The notes under the pieces: generated by a model
The model's database searches: none
Told to the model about the DNA's origin: nothing
What the model saw: only the letters and a program-made list of their open reading frames with translations
Made by a program: the position numbers and the translations under genes
Shown: positions 38,806 through 46,600 of the stretch, piece by piece
Layout of the letters: each line of letters begins with the position of its first letter
How positions within the stretch are numbered: the stretch's first letter is position 1
NCBI RefSeq assembly: GCF_006965485.1
Contig: NZ_CP041360.1
Span: 1,426,001-1,490,000 of the forward strand
Length of the DNA: 64,000 nt
From: Spirosoma sp. KCTC 42546
Lineage (GTDB): Bacteria > Bacteroidota > Bacteroidia > Cytophagales > Spirosomataceae
Direction: 5' to 3'

Positions 38806-39157
38806 AAGTCTATTCGTGAGTAGGATGGTAGAACTTTGAGGTAGGTAGTTGGTACTGTTAACTAACTATCAATATAATGAGTTTAGCTCATGCTGTTAAT
38901 TTAAGTGCAGGAATCTATAAATCAAGGACTTGTTAGGTGCTTCCTCGATAGCGTGAACGTTCTTCGTTCGCGCCAGTTGTTCACGCTCTGTTCACGCTTG
39001 GCTGTGCCGAGTGTAGACTATTTTTTACGGCCTCTGGCCGGTGAATACATCAAAAACGGGCCAGAGACCCTTGAAAAGATAGTCCACACTCGGCAAAGCC
39101 AAGCGTGAACAGGAGAGGCCGAAGAATAATCAGCACGAACGTAGAAGTTCGCGCTAT
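38806..39157. other. Intergenic region filled by a long inverted repeat
   Basis: About 350 bp between two codirectional minus-strand genes. Nearly half is the inverted repeat at 38990-39110, flanked by smaller GAACGTTC-type repeats that also pair with each other (near 38950-38975 and 39133-39153). No gene is credible. Confidence 0.6.
38990..39110. repeat. Long imperfect inverted repeat, about 48-bp arms
   Basis: The left arm opens GTTCACGCTTGGCT and the right arm closes AGCCAAGCGTGAAC. Both carry GCCGAGTGT and a pairing CCTCTGG/CCAGAG at the inner end, around a 23-25 nt loop. It has a handful of mismatches. Confidence 0.75.
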
Positions 39158-39616
39158 TCAGAGCATTTCCCGCTTCCAGACAATAAAGTCCGTTACGGGG
39201 GCTTCGGCTACCATGGGTCGGATAAGTTGCACGACCTGCCCTCGGTGATAGGCCGCATGGTGACTCATATGGGTTAACAGATCAAGGAGCGTATTTTGAT
39301 ACGCCACCCCCTGCGAGTTTTTGTAGGCGATCGTTTTTCCTAAATCGGACTCAGCTAATCCATCCAGATAACTCGTTAGCTGACGATGTTGACGCTCGGC
39401 GGTTTCGGCCATCCAGCTAACCGGAATATCTTCCCAAATAGACACAAAGACCGATTCGTTGGTGATACGGCCAAGCCAAACGTGCTGTGCCGACAGGATA
39501 TGGCCCATTACGGCAAGCGCGCGCGCTGGTGGATTTTGGATCGTTTCGAGCGAGCCGATAACGCGGAGGTTGGCCCAAAGCTCGTAATTCAGTAGCTGAA
39601 TCAGATGATCGTTCAT
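39158..39616 (-). CDS. DinB-family protein
   Basis: A 152-residue four-helix-bundle protein of the DinB/YfiT type. The metal-binding histidines are in LSAQHVWLGRI and in the pair HMSHHAAYHRGQVVQL. Members are damage-inducible proteins or bacillithiol-type thiol transferases; the specific reaction cannot be read here. Its ATG overlaps the stop of the GH3/beta-lactamase gene (ATGA at 39613-39616), so it is translationally coupled to it. Confidence 0.88.
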   Translation of the reverse strand: MNDHLIQLLNYELWANLRVIGSLETIQNPPARALAVMGHILSAQHVWLGRITNESVFVSIWEDIPVSWMAETAERQHRQLTSYLDGLAESDLGKTIAYKNSQGVAYQNTLLDLLTHMSHHAAYHRGQVVQLIRPMVAEAPVTDFIVWKREML

Positions 39617-42600
39617 TGCAATCCTCGTTTTGTTGCCTGATACAATGCTTCAACGATGTTGGTGCGGGTATTCAGATTGCCTAGTTTAGGATTGTTTCGG
39701 GTTGGGTAAACCCGGTTGCATAAAAACACATAGGTAAGGTTATAGGCCGGATCGGGTTCAACCCAGACAAATGTGCCGGTAAAACCCGAATGCCCAAAAC
39801 TGGCTTTCGTTGCCGACTTAGGCCCATTGCCCGAATAAGTGAACGACGGTTTATCGAAGCCCAGCCCGCGCCGGTTGCCTAACTCCGGAAACTGATACCG
39901 GGTAAACTCCGCCATCGTTTTCTGAGAAATAAACTGCTTGCCACCGTAGCTACCCTTCTGTCGGTACATCTCATACACTTTCATCAGGTCATTGGCGGAA
40001 CCAAATAAACCCGCATGCCCCGATAGCCCGTTCAGCATAGCCGCGCCTTCATCATGCACACGCCCCCAGATAAGTGTTTTACGGAACAGTGAATCATATT
40101 CGGTAGGAACAATGCGATTTAAAGGATAAAATCGGCGTGGTAAAAATGTTAGTGTACTGGCTCCTAATGGTTTATAGAAAGTCGTTTTAATGTAATCCTC
40201 AAAATCCACACCCGTAATTCGCTTCACAATTTGCGGATAAAGAATAAACGAAAGATCAGAGTACACGTACTCTTTCTTGGCATTCAACGGAGAATCCCGG
40301 ATTTGCTGGAAAATGGTTCTCGGATACTTTCTGAATTCGAACAAGCTATCCGTCACCTCAATCGGGTAACGCCCCGACTGTTCCGCTTTGAAGGTCTTGG
40401 GTTTCCAGGTACCGTCCGGATTTTTGGTGTCCATCCAGAAAGGAATCCAGGCTTTCAGCCGGGCCTGGTGGGTGAGCACATCGCGCCAGACCAAATCCGC
40501 TTTGTTTGATTTTTTAAAGCCGGGCAGATAATCAGCCATTTTACCGTCGAGGTTAAACTTACCTTCGTCCACTAAGCGCATTAGCGCGGGTGTTGAGGTG
40601 CTCACCTTGGTAACTGAGGCCATGTCGTAAAGATCATCCAATTGCACAGGCAGGGGTTCGGCACCTAAGGAGGCATCGTAGGTGTGCTTGCCGTAGGCTT
40701 TTCGGAAAATCACTTTGCCATCTTTAGCCATTTGCACGACACAGCCCGGAAATGCCTTCTGCGTCAGACCTACATTCACCAAGGAATCAACCTGCTGGGT
40801 CAGAAACCGGCTATCGATTCCCACTTCTTCAGGAATAGTGTATTTGAGTCGGCCAATGGGCTTTATGGGCATACCATCGCCCACCCGGAAGCGCTGATTG
40901 ACGGTAACGGGTAGTTTACCTGATGCACCAATGGCCCCAAAAATCAACTGCGCCGATAATTCCTCGGTGTAATTGGTCAATTGGTAGGGCATAACAATGG
41001 CACGCGCCTTCTCAATGTTACGACTGGGCTGGGCCGTATCCATCGGAAATGTCAGTTTGTCCAGCGCATATACATTGCCAAACACCGTGACGACTGCCTT
41101 TCCCGTTGCAACCAACTCGCCAACCAGACCGGCGGTTTTAGTTTGCAGACCGTATTTAACCGCTGGCCGGATGTTGTTCAGATGCACATCAACCAAAATC
41201 AGGTTGTAGTTTTTGAGCGAATCGCGTACCTGAGCCAGTGTCGAATCGGGAGTTTTTGAGGTGATGTTGAAATGCTTAATTAGCGTATAGTTGCCCGCCA
41301 TTTGCTGGAATGCGGTGATTTTGTCGCTCTCAATGGCTACCGATGCAATTCGTAACGTATCTAACCGTTGCAGCGGCAGTAAATTCTGATCATTTTTCAA
41401 AACGGTCAGGCTGGCTTCGGTGAGTTTCCGGTTAAGCAATTCGTCCTGTACCGGATTGAGGTCGCTTACCAGATTTTCCAGCGCAATGGGTTTGTACTGA
41501 TCGAGACCAACCCAGGCTTTAGCTTTCAGTACTTTCAGGCAGCGGGCATCTAGTGAAGCCTGCGTCATGCGCCCATCGGCAATGGCTTGCTTGATCAGAG
41601 AAAGTGCAGCCGGTACATCTTCCGTAAATTCCAGAACGTCCATGCCAGCCTCCAGCCCCAGTTCATCGGCTCTGCCCGACGGAAAATACTTGGTTACGCC
41701 TTTCATATTCATGGCGTCGGAGAAGATCAGACCCTGAAAACCCAGTTCGTTCTTAAGCAGGTTCGTAACAATGGCGGGCGAAAGGGTAGAGGGGCGATTC
41801 CGGGTTGTGTCCAGCGCCGGAATACTTAAATGGGCAATCATAACACCCGCAGCGCCTGCGTTGATCAACTGCTTGAAAGGATAGAGTTCGAGCGAGTCGA
41901 GTTGCGCGCGGCTTTTAGTAATCAGGGGTAAGTCGTAGTGCGAATCGGTGCCGGTATCGCCGTGTCCCGGAAAATGCTTTAGGCTGGTTAACAGTTGATT
42001 ATCCTGCATGCCACGCATATAGGCAAGGGCTTTGCGGGCTACGTCGTACTTGTTTTCACCGAACGATCGGAAATTGATGACCGGATTATTGGGGTTATTG
42101 TTGACATCGACGGAAGGGGCGAAGTTCACGTGCATCCCTAATCGGCGTGCCTGTTTCGCTAAATGAGCGCCCATCTGGTAAATGAGCGAATCAGAACCTG
42201 CACCCTGCATGGCACCGAGCGTCATTTGATACGGATAACGTACCGTGCTGTCCAGACGCATGGCAATACCCCACTCGGCATCCATGGCAATGAGCAGAGG
42301 CACCTTCGAGTTGGCTTGTAACCGATTGGTTAACCGGGCCTGGCGCATAGGTCCACCCTGAAACATGACAACACCACCAAGCTTGTTGTTTTTTACGAGT
42401 GTGATGAGGGAGTCTTCGTAGCCGGGTTTCCGGTTCGAGTAGCCAGCCACCATAATCAGTTGTGCAATACGGTCGTCGGGAGCCATATTGGTAAACACCG
42501 AATCGACCCAGCAACTTTGGCGTGCATTAAGTTTAAGAAAGGTAGGTACGGTTGTTTGCGCCAGAGCCGGAAGGGACAATAAAACGCTGAATAAACCAAA

Positions 42601-42624
42601 AACAAATGACCGACAGGATGGCAT
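39613..42624 (-). CDS. GH3 (NagZ-like) and beta-lactamase-family fusion protein
   Basis: A 1003-residue exported protein (signal ends near PALAQ). Residues of about 25-370 are a glycoside hydrolase family 3 domain with the NagZ signature KHFPGHGDTGTDSH and the nucleophile Asp in FSDAMNMKG, so it should release beta-N-acetylglucosamine. A linker, probably the GH3 C-terminal domain, follows at about 390-590. Residues of about 600-1000 are a class-C beta-lactamase/penicillin-binding serine hydrolase with the SVTK active site, a YSD triad residue and a late HSG motif. The architecture combines muropeptide glycosidase and DD-peptidase-like activities. The ATG at 42624 is chosen for the signal peptide. 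DinB follows, coupled. Confidence 0.92.
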   Translation of the reverse strand: MPSCRSFVFGLFSVLLSLPALAQTTVPTFLKLNARQSCWVDSVFTNMAPDDRIAQLIMVAGYSNRKPGYEDSLITLVKNNKLGGVVMFQGGPMRQARLTNRLQANSKVPLLIAMDAEWGIAMRLDSTVRYPYQMTLGAMQGAGSDSLIYQMGAHLAKQARRLGMHVNFAPSVDVNNNPNNPVINFRSFGENKYDVARKALAYMRGMQDNQLLTSLKHFPGHGDTGTDSHYDLPLITKSRAQLDSLELYPFKQLINAGAAGVMIAHLSIPALDTTRNRPSTLSPAIVTNLLKNELGFQGLIFSDAMNMKGVTKYFPSGRADELGLEAGMDVLEFTEDVPAALSLIKQAIADGRMTQASLDARCLKVLKAKAWVGLDQYKPIALENLVSDLNPVQDELLNRKLTEASLTVLKNDQNLLPLQRLDTLRIASVAIESDKITAFQQMAGNYTLIKHFNITSKTPDSTLAQVRDSLKNYNLILVDVHLNNIRPAVKYGLQTKTAGLVGELVATGKAVVTVFGNVYALDKLTFPMDTAQPSRNIEKARAIVMPYQLTNYTEELSAQLIFGAIGASGKLPVTVNQRFRVGDGMPIKPIGRLKYTIPEEVGIDSRFLTQQVDSLVNVGLTQKAFPGCVVQMAKDGKVIFRKAYGKHTYDASLGAEPLPVQLDDLYDMASVTKVSTSTPALMRLVDEGKFNLDGKMADYLPGFKKSNKADLVWRDVLTHQARLKAWIPFWMDTKNPDGTWKPKTFKAEQSGRYPIEVTDSLFEFRKYPRTIFQQIRDSPLNAKKEYVYSDLSFILYPQIVKRITGVDFEDYIKTTFYKPLGASTLTFLPRRFYPLNRIVPTEYDSLFRKTLIWGRVHDEGAAMLNGLSGHAGLFGSANDLMKVYEMYRQKGSYGGKQFISQKTMAEFTRYQFPELGNRRGLGFDKPSFTYSGNGPKSATKASFGHSGFTGTFVWVEPDPAYNLTYVFLCNRVYPTRNNPKLGNLNTRTNIVEALYQATKRGLQ

Positions 42625-42651
42625 GAGAACTAAATTGGGGTCGTGAAGTGT

Positions 42652-42659
42652 CAAAAATA
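42652..42659 (-). promoter_or_regulatory. Candidate -7 element for the GH3/beta-lactamase gene
   Basis: CAAAAATA on the plus strand reads TATTTTTG toward the gene, 28 bp from its ATG. The -33 element is not evident. Confidence 0.4.
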
Positions 42660-42667
42660 CAAAAAAA

Positions 42668-42705
42668 GGTCCTCGCCACTTCCGTAAAACGTGAAATGGC
42701 GAGGA
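42668..42705. terminator. Hairpin between the PorT-like gene and the GH3 fusion gene
   Basis: GTCCTCGCCA and TGGCGAGGAC form a perfect 10-bp stem with an 18-nt loop, and an A tract on its left becomes a T run on the minus strand. It fits a terminator for the PorT-like barrel gene. Confidence 0.65.
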
Positions 42706-42718
42706 CGAAAGTAAAGTA

Positions 42719-42793
42719 TGATGTACGAGTTACGACGTACGAGTTGCGTTTTTTTGCCGACGCAGGCCGACGGAAATCATAACTCGTACATCA
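42719..42793. repeat. Inverted repeat downstream of the PorT-like gene
   Basis: GATGTACGAGTTA pairs with TAACTCGTACATC. The left side holds a second, shorter copy of the word (GACGTACGAGTTG). It abuts the end of the barrel gene. Confidence 0.6.
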
Positions 42794-42795
42794 AT

Positions 42796-43485
42796 TTAGC
42801 GGCTGTAGCGGCTGGGGTGTTCCCGGCCCACTCCGAAGCTATAACCCAGGGCTAACGTAAATGTCGAGTTTTGCAATGAACTGCGTCTAGTCCAATAGTT
42901 TGGAAAATCGGTTTGTACATCGCTTAGGCCAAGTGTATAACGGGCGTCAATCAGGAAATGCTGTCGGTTACCCGTTCCCCAGTTAAGTTGAATACCGCCT
43001 GTTGCGCCCAAATCCAGATTGTTAAACGCTAGGCTGTTTTCGCCATTGAGAACTGGCCCCGTACCTTGAAGATAGTCGCCTTTAAGACGATTCGCATTCA
43101 GCTTAATACCTAGTGAAGGGCCAACAAAAATGTTCGGTCTGAAATTGCCCGACAAGGTCAGGAAATAACGGGCAACAACCGGAATCTCGAGGTAATTAAC
43201 CCGCTGAATGAATTTCTTCTGGTTGTCGTTGTAGCTCGTACCGCGTTGGGAATACAAAAAATCGGCTGAAATCCCGAAGTGATTCAGCGAACTGTACATG
43301 ACGAAAGCACCTGCCGAGAGCCCTGGGGTAAATTTCATATTATCGGCATCACCCCAATAATTAGATAAATTCAAGCCCACACGGGGGCCTACACTAAAGC
43401 GTTGTTGAGCAAAAAGGCTTGATACACAGCCAGAAACGAAGATAAATGCTAGGATGGTGGAGCGTAATGAATTTGCGCGAAACAT
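42796..43485 (-). CDS. PorT-like outer membrane beta-barrel protein
   Basis: A 229-residue exported protein (signal ends near LFAQ). The body is an eight-stranded-type barrel with opening RFSVGPRVGLNLSNYWG, strand pairs such as YLEIPVVARYFLTLSG and ISADFLYSQRG, and the end FTLALGYSFGVG. This is the PorT/OMP_b-brl_2 family common in Bacteroidota; some members assist type IX secretion, but most have no known role. It lies downstream of the sigma/anti-sigma pair on the same strand, 112 bp away, so it could belong to that regulon. Confidence 0.85.
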   Translation of the reverse strand: MFRANSLRSTILAFIFVSGCVSSLFAQQRFSVGPRVGLNLSNYWGDADNMKFTPGLSAGAFVMYSSLNHFGISADFLYSQRGTSYNDNQKKFIQRVNYLEIPVVARYFLTLSGNFRPNIFVGPSLGIKLNANRLKGDYLQGTGPVLNGENSLAFNNLDLGATGGIQLNWGTGNRQHFLIDARYTLGLSDVQTDFPNYWTRRSSLQNSTFTLALGYSFGVGREHPSRYSR

Positions 43486-43597
43486 GGACGAATCAATAAG
43501 TTGATATGCCCGGTTAACGTCAGACCTCCGGCAAATGTTTTATTTTTCTTAAAAGACTTTTATCATTTTTTTGGCACTACTTGCCACATAAGCAGGC

Positions 43598-44032
43598 TCA
43601 GGCCGATCTGAAAAGAATAGTTTTCTGCTCTAGGGGATTTGCATACTTATAATCATGCATAGCTGTTTTTATTGGCGTGACCGGCTTGGGTTTTACAGGC
43701 TGTTTAGGCGCAAAAAAGATAAAATAAATAGCCATTGCCAGCATAAATAGAATGGCTGCCGTGGTCGTTGCGATCCACAGGGGCCATAATCGTTTCTGAT
43801 TAGCAGATTCATGAATACGTTGGTGCAATGCATCCCGCAGATCGGCCATTTGGTCGGTCATGGAGCTGCTGGTCACGCCGGTTGCGGTTTTCTGCATGGC
43901 TTCCAGACCGGCCAGTGCATCGGCATAGAATGGATTCTCCAGCAGCAATCGCTCAACTCGGTGCCGTGCTGCCCCATTCAGTCGTCCAGACTGATAAGCC
44001 CGTAACTCCTCGAAACTCAGTTGGTCGTTCAT
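43598..44032 (-). CDS. Putative membrane anti-sigma factor
   Basis: A 144-residue single-pass membrane protein. The cytoplasmic N-terminal 80 residues are helical (LSFEELRAYQSGRLNGAARH then RVERLLLENPFYADALAGLE), and a transmembrane helix spans about 83-108. A short proline-rich periplasmic tail follows. Position and ATGA overlap with the ECF sigma gene support an anti-sigma role. It lacks the HxxxCxxC zinc-binding motif of classic ZAS-domain anti-sigma factors, but the helical start resembles the zinc-less Bacteroidota variants. The periplasmic tail is too small for a sensor domain. Confidence 0.75.
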   Translation of the reverse strand: MNDQLSFEELRAYQSGRLNGAARHRVERLLLENPFYADALAGLEAMQKTATGVTSSSMTDQMADLRDALHQRIHESANQKRLWPLWIATTTAAILFMLAMAIYFIFFAPKQPVKPKPVTPIKTAMHDYKYANPLEQKTILFRSA

Positions 44033-44631
44033 AGATCCTCTTTACTCATGCAAATTTTCAACTTTCGTCGACCATTTTGCAAATAACTTTTCACTTGTTT
44101 CATGTCATATCCAGTCAGGTCGGCCACTTCCGTATAGCTCTTGCGTTCCAGATAAAACAACGTCAGGCAGGTTTGCTGCTCGGCTGGCAAAGTTTTAAGG
44201 CAGGCTTCCATGCGTGTTAGATCTTCCTCTAGTTCCAGCGAATCGGTTTCATCAGTCAGGAACGGCTCATCTACATCGTCGCCAGTGGCATTTGTCACCA
44301 GCTCCGTTTTAGGATGCGCCTGATTTTTACGCAGTTGCATCAGGCAATAATTCCGGGCCACACTATGCAGCCAGGGGCCAAATTGTTGTACCTCATGCCG
44401 ACGCAGGTCAGTTACCAACTGCTCGAACAGATTCATGACGGCATCTTTAGCCTCATCTTCATCGCGCAGGTAATTATAGCAAACGGCATAAATCAGCTCC
44501 ATGTGTTGTTCATAGAGTTCACCCAAAATTGCCAGATCGCCCGTGGCTCGGTAAGCGGCCACATAATCGGTGGCATCACTGCGAGAGCGGTTATGTATGG
44601 GTTTAGGCTTACGGAACAGTTTCAGAAACAT
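44029..44631 (-). CDS. ECF-type RNA polymerase sigma factor
   Basis: A 200-residue sigma-70-family factor. Region 2 runs from about 35 to 105 (LYEQHMELIYAVCYNYLRDE, then DEAKDAVMNLFEQL, and the helix FGPWLHSVARNYCLMQLRK). Region 4 at about 145-195 has the helix-turn-helix LPAEQQTCLTLFYLERKSYT and YTEVADLTGYDMKQVKSYLQ. It directs polymerase to a specific regulon, probably released by the coupled anti-sigma factor. The ATG at 44631 gives the standard length; a longer frame would add 64 residues and run into a palindrome. The palindrome at 44702-44723 is a possible control site. Confidence 0.92.
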   Translation of the reverse strand: MFLKLFRKPKPIHNRSRSDATDYVAAYRATGDLAILGELYEQHMELIYAVCYNYLRDEDEAKDAVMNLFEQLVTDLRRHEVQQFGPWLHSVARNYCLMQLRKNQAHPKTELVTNATGDDVDEPFLTDETDSLELEEDLTRMEACLKTLPAEQQTCLTLFYLERKSYTEVADLTGYDMKQVKSYLQNGRRKLKICMSKEDL

Positions 44632-44701
44632 AGGCTGGAGGCTGCTTACGTAACAGATGCATGATCGGGCTAAATTCCATACAGGATGATTTGATTTCAT
44701 A

Positions 44702-44723
44702 TTTTTCGACAGCTGTCGAAAAA
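44702..44723. promoter_or_regulatory. 22-bp perfect palindrome, candidate operator
   Basis: TTTTTCGACAG is followed directly by its complement CTGTCGAAAAA. It lies about 70 bp upstream of the sigma factor and 78 bp upstream of the divergent small secreted protein. Just beyond it (44724-44731) the minus strand has CAAGTTTG, one mismatch from a -7 element, so the palindrome would overlap the transcription start. Confidence 0.5.
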
Positions 44724-44800
44724 CAAACTTGTCTTTGCGCAATAGCAGTAACCGAATAGCGCCTTCTGTCGTTATATAGCTATACCAACTCATCGACATT

Positions 44801-45049
44801 ATGAAACGCTTCTTTTTTATCACCAGCCTACTGAGCAGCTTTATTTTTGTAGGTGCATTTGCCCAAAGCGGTCAGTCGCCCGCTGTTCAGCAATCCACGT
44901 CAACGACAGATACCCGGCAGGCAAACCCGCCCCGCCCCAAAATGAAGTCTACGAAAGACACTACATCGCCTAAAAACCGGAAACAACGCAGGTTAGCACC
45001 GGATTCGCTACGTCGGGGAGGTGCAACGCGGGTAGATACAATTCGGTAA
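44801..45049 (+). CDS. Small basic secreted protein, unknown function
   Basis: An 82-residue protein with a clear signal peptide (MKRFFFITSLLSSFIFVGAFA, then Q). The mature part is low-complexity, rich in Ser, Thr, Pro, Lys and Arg (RPKMKSTKDTTSPKNRKQRR), and without hydrophobic structure. It is divergent from the sigma factor gene and shares the palindrome between them. I do not recognise a family. An exported basic peptide or periplasmic buffering protein is possible. Confidence 0.65.
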   Translation: MKRFFFITSLLSSFIFVGAFAQSGQSPAVQQSTSTTDTRQANPPRPKMKSTKDTTSPKNRKQRRLAPDSLRRGGATRVDTIR

Positions 45050-45070
45050 AATCGGTGGTGTGCAAGTGGT

Positions 45071-45167
45071 GTCAGGTTCTTCAACCTGACGCTGCGAGGT
45101 TTCTCAAAACCGAGTTAGTTACGCTCGGTTTTGAGAAACCTCGCAGCGTCGGTTATAAGTAACCGAC
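45071..45167. repeat. Cluster of three adjacent hairpins
   Basis: Three inverted repeats lie head to tail between convergent genes: GTCAGGTT/AACCTGAC (45071-45090); perfect 27-bp arms beginning GACGCTGCGAGG (45088-45114 and 45124-45150) with a 9-nt loop; and GTCGGTTA/TAACCGAC (45148-45167). They overlap by a few bases, so alternative folds compete. Confidence 0.8.
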
Positions 45168-45188
45168 GTCACTAAAAGACGCAGCCGC

Positions 45189-46379
45189 CTATTTCCCTTT
45201 TTTTCGTTCGGCCTTTCGCTCTGCTCTCTTCTCTTTCCGTGCCGCCTTTCGCTCGGCCCGTTTTTCTTTCCGTTCCGCTTTTCGCTCAGCCCGTTTGGCT
45301 TTATAATCGTCTTTGAGGCCTTTAAAAGCGTCTTTTAAGGTGATATTGTTATCGAACTCGCCTTTAAAAGCCTCGACGTATGCATTGCGCAGGATACCGA
45401 AAATGGTTGGCCAGAGCGCCGTTTCAATATTATCGACTGTACCATTCAGGGGAATGCGTGTAGCTACCTGATCGTGTTTTTGATTCTTTAGGATTTCGGT
45501 GCCGCCCTGGGCAATGAGCTCGGTAAAAAATCGACCTACAGATCGTCCCTTGTGCTCATTTAACTTAAAAATTTGCATGTCCTTTGTGAGCGGCTTGATG
45601 TAGCCATTGAGCTTCTTGTTGAGCATGGCCATCTCACTGTATACACTCACAGTGCCCCGTTCAAAGTCAAGGTTCGCGTATTCGCGGGCAAGGGTATTAA
45701 GTTTCACTAGTTGAAGATTACTGAACCGGAGATTGTAATCAAAATCCGGGACGACCTTCAGTAAATTCATATTGGCCGAAAAGTTCATGGTTCCCCCGTA
45801 ACCCAGAACATCGCCCGAGGCTACAACCGGCGAGGGTAACTGTTTATTCTTGTCTTCAACGTTGCGGATATTTCGAATTTCTCCCTGAAATCGCTGCATC
45901 GACAAATCGGCACGAGGTTGGGTAACCAAACTGGTCAGGTCTACTTTGCCATTGACAACGGCAAAGCGGTTGATGCTAATGGGCAACAGTTTTTTCAGAT
46001 AAGCCGTCCAGTCGACCTCGGCTCCGGTTTGATTGCTGGCTTCATTTTCGCTAAACGCGAAATTGATTTCTGGTTCATAGCACTCCACTTCGCTGACTAA
46101 TTTGCCTTTTAGCAACGACTTCCACTCAACCGACAAATCCGTTTTGGGAATAAATAGAAATGGCTCTTTAATCTTGCCGTTTATTTTGCGGATACGAAGA
46201 TTATCAAGTTGGTAAGCACCCCGAATGAGTTGAATATCAATATCTTCGACGTGGCCTGTATAGCCGCCCATGTCGGCCAGAGTTTTATTGACGTACCGAA
46301 GTACAAAATAGGGCAATAACAAGCGGGCAATAACCAGCAGAACGATTACTGCGATCAGAATTTTGGTCGTTCGTTTCAA
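45189..46379 (-). CDS. DUF748 (AsmA-like) envelope protein with KAERKEKR tail
   Basis: A 396-residue protein with one N-terminal membrane anchor (KILIAVIVLLVIARLLLPYF), then a DUF748-type body recognisable from the opening GGYTGHVEDIDIQLIRGAYQ and LDNLRIRKI, and from LSVEWKSLLKGKLVSEV. Such proteins are envelope-spanning, AsmA-related and lack a firm function. The last 36 residues are an almost pure Lys/Arg/Glu/Ala helix built from RAERKAERKEK units. This tail may bind acidic lipid or nucleic acid, or be simple repeat expansion. The DNA encoding it is a tandem repeat of a roughly 30-bp CTTTCG-rich unit. Confidence 0.88.
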   Translation of the reverse strand: MKRTTKILIAVIVLLVIARLLLPYFVLRYVNKTLADMGGYTGHVEDIDIQLIRGAYQLDNLRIRKINGKIKEPFLFIPKTDLSVEWKSLLKGKLVSEVECYEPEINFAFSENEASNQTGAEVDWTAYLKKLLPISINRFAVVNGKVDLTSLVTQPRADLSMQRFQGEIRNIRNVEDKNKQLPSPVVASGDVLGYGGTMNFSANMNLLKVVPDFDYNLRFSNLQLVKLNTLAREYANLDFERGTVSVYSEMAMLNKKLNGYIKPLTKDMQIFKLNEHKGRSVGRFFTELIAQGGTEILKNQKHDQVATRIPLNGTVDNIETALWPTIFGILRNAYVEAFKGEFDNNITLKDAFKGLKDDYKAKRAERKAERKEKRAERKAARKEKRAERKAERKKGK

Positions 46380-46483
46380 AACGTTGCGTGATTGGTGTAA
46401 CTTTTTGATAACACACAGATTGATAAATAGTTAAGGAGGTTTTCGGAATTAGTGAGCTAGGGCGCTAAGGAAATGAGTAAAAA

Positions 46484-46576
46484 TTTTAACCACAGAGGCA
46501 CAGAGAACACAGAGCTGGAATAAGGTAATACTCGCTTTATTCCAGCTCTGTGTTCTCTGTGCCTCTGTGGTTAAAA
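46484..46576. repeat. Perfect 40-bp-arm inverted repeat (ACCACAGAGGCACAGAG family, copy 1)
   Basis: The left arm begins TTTTAACCACAGAGGCACAG and the right arm is its exact complement; the loop is 13 nt. The outer word is shared with the repeat at 57498-57562. It lies between two codirectional minus-strand genes. Confidence 0.9.
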
Positions 46577-46600
46577 AATCTTTGTTTGCTGCCGAATTAA

